This document shows positions 1-5,649 of a stretch of 7,129 bases of DNA, one piece after another; within the stretch, counting starts at the first letter, position 1; each line of letters opens with the position of its first letter. This stretch comes from Thermoanaerobaculales bacterium (GTDB taxonomy: Bacteria; Acidobacteriota; Thermoanaerobaculia; Thermoanaerobaculales; Sulfomarinibacteraceae), in NCBI GenBank assembly GCA_029932545.1, contig JAOZPW010000206.1, positions 1 through 7,129 on the forward strand. Reading direction: 5' to 3'. The notes beneath the pieces are model-generated. The model did not search any database. It was not told where the DNA came from and saw nothing but the letters and a program-made list of their open reading frames with translations. The position numbers and the translations under genes are program-made.

Positions 1-1
1 T

Positions 2-340
2 GGGACGGCCACACTGGAGTGTGCCCTCCTGGATGTGCCGATGATTGTCGGCTATCGGCTCAAGCCGTTTTCCTGGTGGCTCGCAAAACGGCTGGTCAAA
101 GTGCCACACGTGGCCCTCGTTAATCTGATTCTTGAGGATCGGGCAGTTCCCGAGCTTCTTCAAGAGCAATGGCAGCCCGAGGCTATCGCTGCCCTGGCCG
201 TTGAGCTGATGACCACCGGTGGAGGCGGACAGGTTGCCGACTTGGCGCGTGTGCGAGAAAAACTGGGAGGTCCTGGCGCTTCGATGAATGCGGCCGAGGC
301 GGTCTTGAATCAGCTTCCCCGGGAGGGTGTTGGGCATTGA
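2..340 (+). CDS. lpxB: Lipid-A-disaccharide synthase, C-terminal part (5' end outside window)
   Basis: This is the last 112 codons of LpxB, the membrane-associated GT-B glycosyltransferase. It joins UDP-2,3-diacylglucosamine to lipid X to give the tetra-acylated lipid A disaccharide, releasing UDP. The frame is open from base 2 and ends at TGA 338-340. The visible part is the family's C-terminal UDP-sugar binding half. GTATLECALL corresponds to the family's SGTAALE segment, and it is followed by PMIVGYRLKPFSWWLAKRLVK and the PELLQE segment, all closely resembling my recollection of E. coli LpxB. An internal ATG at 35 is not the real start, because conserved family sequence lies upstream of it. 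The remainder (about 270 residues) must lie left of the window. It is separated from rimO by 114 bases, so it may belong to an upstream lipid A operon rather than to the rimO block. The identification is firm; the partial state is due only to the window edge. Confidence 0.93.
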   Translation, partial: GTATLECALLDVPMIVGYRLKPFSWWLAKRLVKVPHVALVNLILEDRAVPELLQEQWQPEAIAALAVELMTTGGGGQVADLARVREKLGGPGASMNAAEAVLNQLPREGVGH

Positions 341-345
341 CCGAA

Positions 346-359
346 TGGGGTTGACCCCA
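346..359 (+). other. Short G/C inverted repeat just after lpxB
   Basis: TGGGGT and ACCCCA form a 6-bp inverted repeat around a 2-base centre, starting 5 bases after the lpxB stop. It could form a small hairpin (5 bp with a 4-base loop). No T-run follows, so I do not call it an intrinsic terminator. The rest of the lpxB-rimO gap shows no gene and no convincing promoter. Confidence 0.25.
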
Positions 360-454
360 GGTTGTCACCGTCTACATCGGGAACGGGCTCGGGTTGAGGG
401 CGCTCCACACGCTCTCGGCCCTGCTGCGGTACAATCCCCGATCCTGGAGGATTG

Positions 455-1858
455 ATGGCGCGTGATAGAGGGAAATCCAAAGACCCAGATGTTTCGGTGG
501 GGATGATCGGACTCGGTTGTGCGAAGAACCTCGTCGATGGTGAGGTGATGCTGGGTTTTCTTCAGCGGGATGGAGTCACGATAACTTCGGATGCTACGCA
601 AGCGGATGTTGTCATCGTCAATACATGTGGGTTCATCACCGAGGCCAAAACAGAATCGCTCGATGCGATTCTTGAGGTGGCCGAGGCCAGACGGCAAGGG
701 GCCGTCAAGCGACTGGTCGTCGCAGGCTGCATGGTTCAGGCCTATGCCAATGAGATGCAGCAGGAGATTCCCGAGATTGACGCGTTTGTCGGCCTCGATC
801 AACTTGAACGTATTATCGAGGCTGTTCGAGGGGAGGGGGACGGTTCTCTCCCCGACCAACACGGCGCCGTTCGTCTCTACGACCACAGCCAGCCGCGCCT
901 TCTCTCGACCCAGGGGCATGCCTTCCTCAAGGTTGCCGAAGGCTGCAACAACCCGTGCACTTTTTGCCATATCCCTGCGATGAGAGGCCGGTATCGGTCG
1001 CGGCGCCTTGGAGATCTGGTTGCCGACGCGCGTCGCCTCGAGAAAGCCGGGGTCAAGGAACTGGTCTTGATCGCTCAAGACACGACTCGATACGGAGAGG
1101 ATCTCGACCTCGGCAAGGAGGGTCTTCGTCGGCTGGTGGAGTCGATTCTGGAGTCAACGTCGATCCCGTGGATCCGTTTCCTCTATGCCTATCCTGCGAC
1201 GCTGGATGAAGGGCTCTTTGATCTAATGGCGGCAGAGAGTCGCTTTCTCTCCTACCTGGACATTCCCCTCCAGCATGCTGACCGAACGGTGCTGAAGGCA
1301 ATGAAGAGGGGCGGGGATGCCGATTCCTTCCGGAAGATGATTGATCATGCACGGGCCAAAGTCCCCGATCTCACTGTACGAACGACGTTCATCGTAGGTT
1401 TCCCCGGGGAGGGGAAGACTGAGTTCGCGACTCTCGAGCATTTTGTCGAGGAAATTCGTTTTGATCACATGGGTGCATTCACCTATTCGTGGCAAGAGGA
1501 GAATCCTGGATCTGAGTTGGGTGACCCTGTGCCTCAAGGCATCAAGGTGGAACGACTGGAACGGTTGATGGAACTGCAGCAGCCGATTTCCCAGGAACTG
1601 AATCAACACCAGGTTGGGCGTCTTCTTCCCGCCTTGATCGAGGGTCCGCTTGAAGAGATGGAATTGCTGACTGCAGCTCGCCTTGAGCGTCAGGCCCCGG
1701 AAATCGACGGACGGCTGTTGATCAATGATGGAACGGCGCCTGCGGGGAGCCTGGTCGAGGTCAAAATCACTGAGGCCCACCCCTACGATCTTGTAGGGAC
1801 CATGACCAGGATCATCGACGGAGCGCCGGAACGAGTTGGGCTTCCGGTGTTGGGATGA
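455..1858 (+). CDS. rimO: Ribosomal protein S12 (Asp) methylthiotransferase RimO
   Basis: RimO is a cytosolic radical-SAM enzyme that adds a methylthio group to the conserved aspartate of ribosomal protein S12. It carries two 4Fe-4S clusters. The N-terminal UPF0004 domain (about residues 12-130) has its three cluster cysteines in LGCAKN (C22), NTCGF (C58) and AGCMVQ (C92). The radical SAM domain (about 150-385) carries CNNPCTFC, giving C164, C168 and C171. A C-terminal TRAM domain (about 386-455) contains QAPEIDGRLLI and YDLVG. At 467 aa it is close to the usual length for the family. The LGCAKNLVD start and this TRAM form favour RimO over the tRNA-modifying relatives MiaB and MtaB. I chose ATG 455 because GGAGG at 446-450 sits 4 bases upstream; the in-frame TTG at 452 would leave only 1 base. 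The stop overlaps the ribF start by 4 bases, so the two genes are probably translationally coupled. No key residue is missing. Confidence 0.95.
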   Translation: MARDRGKSKDPDVSVGMIGLGCAKNLVDGEVMLGFLQRDGVTITSDATQADVVIVNTCGFITEAKTESLDAILEVAEARRQGAVKRLVVAGCMVQAYANEMQQEIPEIDAFVGLDQLERIIEAVRGEGDGSLPDQHGAVRLYDHSQPRLLSTQGHAFLKVAEGCNNPCTFCHIPAMRGRYRSRRLGDLVADARRLEKAGVKELVLIAQDTTRYGEDLDLGKEGLRRLVESILESTSIPWIRFLYAYPATLDEGLFDLMAAESRFLSYLDIPLQHADRTVLKAMKRGGDADSFRKMIDHARAKVPDLTVRTTFIVGFPGEGKTEFATLEHFVEEIRFDHMGAFTYSWQEENPGSELGDPVPQGIKVERLERLMELQQPISQELNQHQVGRLLPALIEGPLEEMELLTAARLERQAPEIDGRLLINDGTAPAGSLVEVKITEAHPYDLVGTMTRIIDGAPERVGLPVLG

Positions 1859-2826
1859 TGATGGAAGTTTCGCGCGATCCCCTCGGCAGAGACGACCCTC
1901 TGCTGGGAGCTGTGATTTCAATCGGAAATTTTGACGGGGTGCATATCGGGCATCAGAAGGTGATTTCCCATGCAGTCGCGCGCGCAAGGGAGATCGATGC
2001 CCCGTCGACCATTATGACGTTCAACCCGCATCCGGTCACTCTTCTGAGGCCCTCCGAGGCACCCCGGTTGCTGACGACAATCGAGCAGCGTCTGGAACTT
2101 CTGCGTCAAACCGGCGTGGACTCGGTTGCGGTTGTACCATTCACTCATTACGTCTCCAGAATGAGTGCTCAGACTTTTATCGAAAAGGTGCTGGTCGAGA
2201 GGTTTCAAGCACGAGAGGTCTTTGTAGGGGCCAACTTCCGCTTTGGAGAGGACAGAGAAGGCGACGTTGATCTCCTGGCTGCCCAGGGGCAACGGTTTGG
2301 TTTTACCGCACAGGCTTGGCCGACCGTCGAGGATGGTGGCGAGTTGGTTTCGTCGACCCGGATTCGGAGAGCTGTGACCGCCGGACGTGTCAAGGATGCC
2401 AACCGTATGGCGGGTCGGGCTTTTTTTGGGGACGGGAAGGTTCTGCTGGGCAAAAAACTCGGGCGCAAACTGGGCTTTCCGACCCTCAATATCGAGGTTG
2501 AAAATGAACTGTATCCTGCGGAAGGTGTGTACCTGACAGCGGTATATATCCCATCCTTTCAGCGGGTCTTTCCTTCGGTGACCAACATCGGGGTCCGTCC
2601 AACGGTCTATGAAAATTCTGGTATCACGATTGAAAGCCATCTTCTTGATTTCACTGCAGACGTCTACCAGGAAGGAGTCAGGTTGTATTTCCTGGATCGC
2701 CTGAGGGACGAGCAGATCTTCGACTCGACCCTGCAACTGGTGGCACAGGTGAGACGGGATGTTGAATCTGCCAGACTGTTTTTCTTGACGCATGCCATCG
2801 AGGACTTGAACCTGGTTCACCCATGA
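1855..2826 (+). CDS. ribF: Bifunctional riboflavin kinase / FAD synthetase
   Basis: RibF phosphorylates riboflavin to FMN and then adenylates FMN to FAD in the cytoplasm. The N-terminal nucleotidyltransferase (FMN adenylyltransferase) domain has GNFDGVHIGH at residues 24-33 with the HxGH motif, TFNPHP at 55-60, FVGANFRFG at 123-131 and SSTRIR at 166-171. The C-terminal riboflavin kinase domain has GRKLGFPTLN at 203-212, NIGVRPT at 244-250 and the probable catalytic glutamate E260 in TIESHLLDF. At 323 aa it is of normal family length and both domains look complete. The start is one of three consecutive ATGs at 1855, 1858 and 1861. I give the first, which overlaps the rimO stop as ATGA; the upstream Shine-Dalgarno (GGTGTTGGG region) is weak, which fits coupling to rimO translation. 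The stop overlaps the prsW ATG by 4 bases. The gene is expected to be essential. Confidence 0.95.
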   Translation: MMMEVSRDPLGRDDPLLGAVISIGNFDGVHIGHQKVISHAVARAREIDAPSTIMTFNPHPVTLLRPSEAPRLLTTIEQRLELLRQTGVDSVAVVPFTHYVSRMSAQTFIEKVLVERFQAREVFVGANFRFGEDREGDVDLLAAQGQRFGFTAQAWPTVEDGGELVSSTRIRRAVTAGRVKDANRMAGRAFFGDGKVLLGKKLGRKLGFPTLNIEVENELYPAEGVYLTAVYIPSFQRVFPSVTNIGVRPTVYENSGITIESHLLDFTADVYQEGVRLYFLDRLRDEQIFDSTLQLVAQVRRDVESARLFFLTHAIEDLNLVHP

Positions 2827-3830
2827 CGGCGGTCGAACCGGTTGGGCTGGTACTTTCGCTGGCTGTGGCGGCGATTCTCCTTGTTGTTGTTGTTGTTCTG
2901 GTCTGGTGGATTGATCGCTATGACCGTGAGCCATGGCCCATCGTATTGCTGGTGTTCTTGTGGGGCATGATCGTGGCGCCGGGACTGGTAATTCTGGTTG
3001 GTGGCCTGATTCAAGGCATCGAGTTTGGATTTGGCTTTAATTTCCCGATCGCTGTCGGGGTGGCGCCTCTCATTGAAGAATTGGCCAAGGGTGCAGGGAT
3101 TCTCCTGGTTGTCGTGTTTTCACAACACTTCGATAATCCAACAGACGGATTGGTGTACGGAACGGCTGTGGGTCTCGGCTTCGCTGTGACTGAAAACCTC
3201 CTTTACGGCCTCTGGTCGGCGCCTGAATTGGGGCAGGGGCAGGCCATGGCAGTGGTTTTCGGCCGAACGTTGTTCACTGCCGGGGTTCATGCCCTGGCCT
3301 CGTCGCTGGTCGGTGCAGGATTGGGGTTCGGCCGGACGTCCGGGCGACGGCTGTCGGCCGTCGGGTGGGCTGTGATGGGCCTCGTCGCGGCGGTGGTCCT
3401 CCACGGCGGCTGGAATGCTGCCGTCGTCAACCTGCCTTCCGAAGCCGGCTGGCTCTTCCCAACGATGATTCTCGGTCCGATGTACCTGATCTTCGGAGTG
3501 TCTTTCGGTCTGATGTTGTGGGGCGAGCATCGGATTCTGATCAGGCAGTTGTCGGAGGAAGTGGAGTTGGGAGTGGTGCCCGACTGGGCCGCCGGGGTCA
3601 TTCCTTATTACCGGCGCAGGGTCAGGAGCGACTGGTGGCCGTCTCGGCCGGAGAGAATTGTGATCTCCCGATTGTTGACTCGTTTGGCTTTCCGGAAGCA
3701 CGCTTTGGCCGCGAGAGGGGATTCCGCCAACATCGAGGGGCTGGAGATCGTCCGCCTCCGAGCTACAATCCAGGGCATCCTCGGAAAAACTGAAGCGGCA
3801 GAACTCCCGGATGACTTGTCTGATAGCTGA
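2823..3830 (+). CDS. prsW: PrsW-family intramembrane metalloprotease
   Basis: This is a 335-aa polytopic membrane protein of the PrsW family, a relative of the CAAX/Abi proteases. Bacillus PrsW makes the first cut in the anti-sigma factor RsiW; the substrate here is unknown. About eight hydrophobic segments run from residue 7 to about 240, followed by a roughly 95-residue, largely polar tail that is probably cytoplasmic. The family's putative catalytic motifs are present: APLIEELAKG with E85, E86 and K89; GLGFAVTENLLYG with E124; GVHALASS with H156; and VLHGGWN with H194. WIDRYDREPW after the first helix is also typical. The ATG at 2823 overlaps the ribF stop (ATGA), making it the third gene of a coupled block. 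The first membrane helix is encoded partly by five consecutive GTT codons. The TGA stop lies in a heptamer repeat. No sigma/anti-sigma pair is visible nearby, so the gene symbol reflects family membership, not proven function. Confidence 0.85.
   Translation: MTAVEPVGLVLSLAVAAILLVVVVVLVWWIDRYDREPWPIVLLVFLWGMIVAPGLVILVGGLIQGIEFGFGFNFPIAVGVAPLIEELAKGAGILLVVVFSQHFDNPTDGLVYGTAVGLGFAVTENLLYGLWSAPELGQGQAMAVVFGRTLFTAGVHALASSLVGAGLGFGRTSGRRLSAVGWAVMGLVAAVVLHGGWNAAVVNLPSEAGWLFPTMILGPMYLIFGVSFGLMLWGEHRILIRQLSEEVELGVVPDWAAGVIPYYRRRVRSDWWPSRPERIVISRLLTRLAFRKHALAARGDSANIEGLEIVRLRATIQGILGKTEAAELPDDLSDS
2883..2897 (+). repeat. (GTT)5 trinucleotide tract inside prsW
   Basis: Five consecutive GTT codons encode a valine run in the first membrane helix of the PrsW-like protein. 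Any gain or loss of units would stay in frame and lengthen or shorten that helix. Confidence 0.7.
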
Positions 3831-3841
3831 TAGCTGATAGC
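3821..3841 (+). repeat. Three tandem TGATAGC heptamers over the prsW stop
   Basis: TGATAGC occurs three times without gaps at 3821-3827, 3828-3834 and 3835-3841. The prsW stop codon TGA (3828-3830) is the first three bases of the second copy. Because the unit is 7 bases, copy number affects the frame: by my reading, with a single copy the prsW frame would read through into the following remnant region. Confidence 0.8.
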
Positions 3842-3845
3842 TCTC

Positions 3846-3980
3846 TTACCAAACCCCCTCGGCCATCGTGCAGTTGATGCCGTTGCCGATGCCCTTGAGT
3901 GCTATGCGATCGCCGGCCTTGATCCGACCACTCTCTATCATCTTCGAAAGAGTGATCGGAACACCGGCAGGGCCGATATT
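3846..3980 (-). pseudogene. 3' remnant of an OleA/FabH-like beta-ketoacyl (thiolase-fold) synthase
   Basis: The minus strand encodes, in one uninterrupted frame ending at TAA (plus-strand 3848-3846), about 44 residues that look like the C-terminus of the FabH/OleA thiolase family. They start NIGPAGVPITLSKM (3980 leftward), continue with SGRIKAGDRIAL and KGIGNGINC, and end TMAEGVW. From memory this matches the end of Xanthomonas-type OleA (GNIGPASVPIVLSKL, GDRIAL, GIGSGLNC, SMAEVVW) much better than FabH, whose C-terminus ends differently. OleA condenses two acyl-CoAs head to head in long-chain olefin synthesis. The first matching residue is the family's catalytic Asn; the catalytic Cys and His and all upstream sequence are missing. 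Beyond 3980 the frame stays open to a stop at 4055-4053, but the residues (SRRR) no longer match and there is no start codon that would restore a domain. It lies convergent to prsW, 15 bases from its stop, and abuts the yfcC leader. I infer a deletion or rearrangement that removed the 5' seven-eighths of the gene. Confidence 0.75.
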
Positions 3981-4006
3981 TCTTCTTCTGCTAACCTCCC
4001 CAGGCC

Positions 4007-4011
4007 GGAGG
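4007..4011 (+). promoter_or_regulatory. Ribosome binding site that sets the yfcC start
   Basis: GGAGG lies 7 bases before ATG 4019. The in-frame TTG at 4013 would be only 1 base from it, so ATG 4019 is the better start. Confidence 0.75.
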
Positions 4012-4018
4012 ATTGCTG

Positions 4019-5410
4019 ATGAAACGAGTTCCTGACGTCTTTGTGATCGTCTTTACGCTGATTGTCTTTGCCGCAGTGATGACTTGGGTTCTTCCAGGTG
4101 GTCATTACGATCGGATTGAGGTCGCGGTTGGCGACGGGACCCGGGAGGTTTTGGATCCTGATTCCTTCGACTACCGGCCGTCAAACCCGCAAACTCTTGA
4201 GGTTCTGACTGCACCCATTGAGGGATTCATGAGGCATGGCATCACCGAGATCGTCATCTTCATCTTCCTCGTCGGAGGTTCCTTCTACGTGCTCAATGAA
4301 ACCGGGGCCATTGCCGCCGGAATTCAACAGATGGTCCGTGTGCTGCGAGGGAGAGAGTTCCTGATCATCCCAATTGTCATGACGATCTTCTCCCTGTTTG
4401 GCGCCGCCTTCGGAATGTGTGAGGAGGCGATACCTTTCGTTTTGATCTTCGTGCCCCTGGCGTTGGCCCTGGGTTATGACTCGATTGTCGGTGTCTGCTT
4501 GACCTTCCTCGCCGCAGGGGTTGGGTTTGCCGGCGCCTTTCTCAATCCGTTCACATTGCAGATCGCTCAGGGTCTGGCCGGAATTCAACCGGTGTCCGGT
4601 TGGGGCTATAGAGTGATTGTGTGGACGATTTCGACCGGGGCGACCATCACCTGGGTCATGGTTTATGCGGCTCGGATCAAGACTGATCCGACGCGGAGTC
4701 CGATGTATGAGCTGGATAAGGAACGCAGGGAGGAGATTCTGACCCAACAAGCGGAGATCACCGAGTTCACATGGCGGCATGGGGCGTCGCTGTTAATCCT
4801 GGTTGGTGGAATGGTAGGCATGGTCGTCGGAGTCGTCTACCTGGGTTGGTACATCATCGAACTGGCCGGGTTGTTCTTCGGCATGGGTCTGCTGGCCGGA
4901 ATCGTCTCCGGTATGAGCCCCAACCGGTTGGCCAAGACCTTCGTCGCAGGCTGCAAGGATATGACCGGCGCTGCTCTGATCGTCGGGTTTGCCGCAGGCA
5001 TCATTGTGCTTTTGGAAGCAGGCCAGGTGATGGACACCATCCTCCACGGGATGGGAACGATAACTGCCCGGTTGCCGAGTCTCGTGGCGGCCTACGCGAT
5101 GTACGGCATGCAGTTGTTTCTCAATTTCTTCATTCCTTCGGGTTCGACCAAGGCGGCCTTGACCATGCCCTTGATGGCGCCACTGGCAGACCTCTCAGGA
5201 TTGACGCGGCAGACTGCCGTACTTGCCTATCAGTTTGGGGACGGCTTCACCAACATGATCATCCCGACATCGGGGGTGACGGTCGGCACCCTGGCGATGG
5301 CAAAGATACCCTACGAAAAGTGGTTCAAGTGGAATCTGCCTCTCCAGTTGTTTTTTGTTGCACTGTCGTTGGTGTTTCTGATTTGGCCGGTTCTTGTCGG
5401 ATGGTCATAG
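4019..5410 (+). CDS. yfcC: YfcC-family membrane transporter (DcuC/ArcD-like carrier superfamily)
   Basis: This is a 463-aa inner-membrane carrier of the YfcC family (COG1288, Pfam C4-dicarboxylate anaerobic carrier family). Members are predicted to move small carboxylates or basic amino acids; the substrate is not established and cannot be read from this sequence. It has about 11-12 hydrophobic segments, starting with VFVIVFTLIVFAAVMTWVLP and the PGG motif typical of the family. The two halves carry matching re-entrant-type signatures: FGMCEEAIPF (C134, E135, E136) with AFLNPFT (N176-T179) in the first half, and LNFFIPSGSTKA (N369-K378) with FGDGFTNMIIPTSG in the second. A charged cytoplasmic loop (about 215-245) separates them. 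Length is normal and no break is visible. The start follows from GGAGG at 4007-4011; the longer TTG form at 4013 is unlikely. The gene stands alone, with a remnant before it and a 239-base gap after it. A promoter was not found. The family call is strong; the symbol is by family only. Confidence 0.88.
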   Translation: MKRVPDVFVIVFTLIVFAAVMTWVLPGGHYDRIEVAVGDGTREVLDPDSFDYRPSNPQTLEVLTAPIEGFMRHGITEIVIFIFLVGGSFYVLNETGAIAAGIQQMVRVLRGREFLIIPIVMTIFSLFGAAFGMCEEAIPFVLIFVPLALALGYDSIVGVCLTFLAAGVGFAGAFLNPFTLQIAQGLAGIQPVSGWGYRVIVWTISTGATITWVMVYAARIKTDPTRSPMYELDKERREEILTQQAEITEFTWRHGASLLILVGGMVGMVVGVVYLGWYIIELAGLFFGMGLLAGIVSGMSPNRLAKTFVAGCKDMTGAALIVGFAAGIIVLLEAGQVMDTILHGMGTITARLPSLVAAYAMYGMQLFLNFFIPSGSTKAALTMPLMAPLADLSGLTRQTAVLAYQFGDGFTNMIIPTSGVTVGTLAMAKIPYEKWFKWNLPLQLFFVALSLVFLIWPVLVGWS

Positions 5411-5481
5411 GCAGGATTCGTCAGGAATACAAACAGATTTGAACCGGTTGTCGTCAAGAGCACAAAGATCATCGCAAGGAA

Positions 5482-5600
5482 GGGGTGAGTTCATTGTGGC
5501 TACGTACGTTCTGGGAAGAAGGCCCTGAAGGACCTGCCTGAGGGGCTCCCTGATCAATGTAGGCGGGTCCTTCACAGGCCCACAATCCAAACTGTACCCC
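5482..5600 (+). ncRNA. Candidate structured RNA: long rod-like hairpin, identity unknown
   Basis: The gap between yfcC and the phosphomannomutase gene can fold into one extended hairpin on the plus strand. By hand: 5482-5487 pairs with 5595-5600 (GGGGT/ACCCC plus G.T), 5488-5491 with 5590-5593, and ATTGTGG 5493-5499 with CCACAAT 5580-5586. A one-sided unpaired stretch of about 21 bases follows (5500-5520). The apical stem is 5522-5524 with 5577-5579, then a 14-bp helix TGAAGGACCTGCCT (5526-5539) with AGGCGGGTCCTTCA (5561-5574), containing one G.U. The 21-base apex holds a small AGGG/CCCT hairpin. There is no T-run after it, so it does not look like a normal intrinsic terminator. A further TCGTC/GACGA match (5451-5455 with 5632-5636) could close a larger element of about 186 bases. 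The overall shape recalls 6S-type rods, but I see no sequence match to 6S or SRP RNA. It could also be a leader structure for the downstream gene or a decayed palindromic element. Confidence 0.35.
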
Positions 5601-5640
5601 AAACCCCGGACACTGTATTCTCTGGCTGTACGACGAAAAG

Positions 5641-5644
5641 AGGA
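5641..5644 (+). promoter_or_regulatory. Ribosome binding site of the phosphomannomutase gene
   Basis: AGGA within AAGAGGAA lies 5 bases before ATG 5650 and supports that start. Confidence 0.7.
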
Positions 5645-5649
5645 ACACC

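Noticed and set aside
351..435. Promoter for rimO (TTGACC at 351-356, TACAAT at 430-435)
   Set aside because: The two boxes are not at a workable distance from each other, and neither has a good partner box at 16-18 bases.
452..454. TTG start for rimO
   Set aside because: It leaves only 1 base after GGAGG; ATG 455 is better placed.
365..1078. Minus-strand frame of 237 codons opposite rimO
   Set aside because: It overlaps the conserved UPF0004 and radical SAM coding of rimO and has no family motif.
1918..2934. Long minus-strand reading frame of 338 codons opposite ribF
   Set aside because: It covers a firmly identified ribF on the other strand, has a low-complexity Gln/Pro composition and shows no recognisable domain. 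It is a shadow frame.
4013..4015. TTG start for yfcC
   Set aside because: It is 1 base from the Shine-Dalgarno; ATG 4019 has 7 bases and matches the family start better.
5526..5574. 14-bp hairpin as an intrinsic terminator for yfcC
   Set aside because: No T-run follows on the plus strand (CACAGGCCCACAAT follows). Termination there is not supported.
5482..5600. SRP (4.5S) RNA or confirmed 6S RNA
   Set aside because: The conserved SRP domain IV loop (GGAA, AGCAG) is absent and I see no 6S sequence signature. Only the rod shape and size are suggestive.
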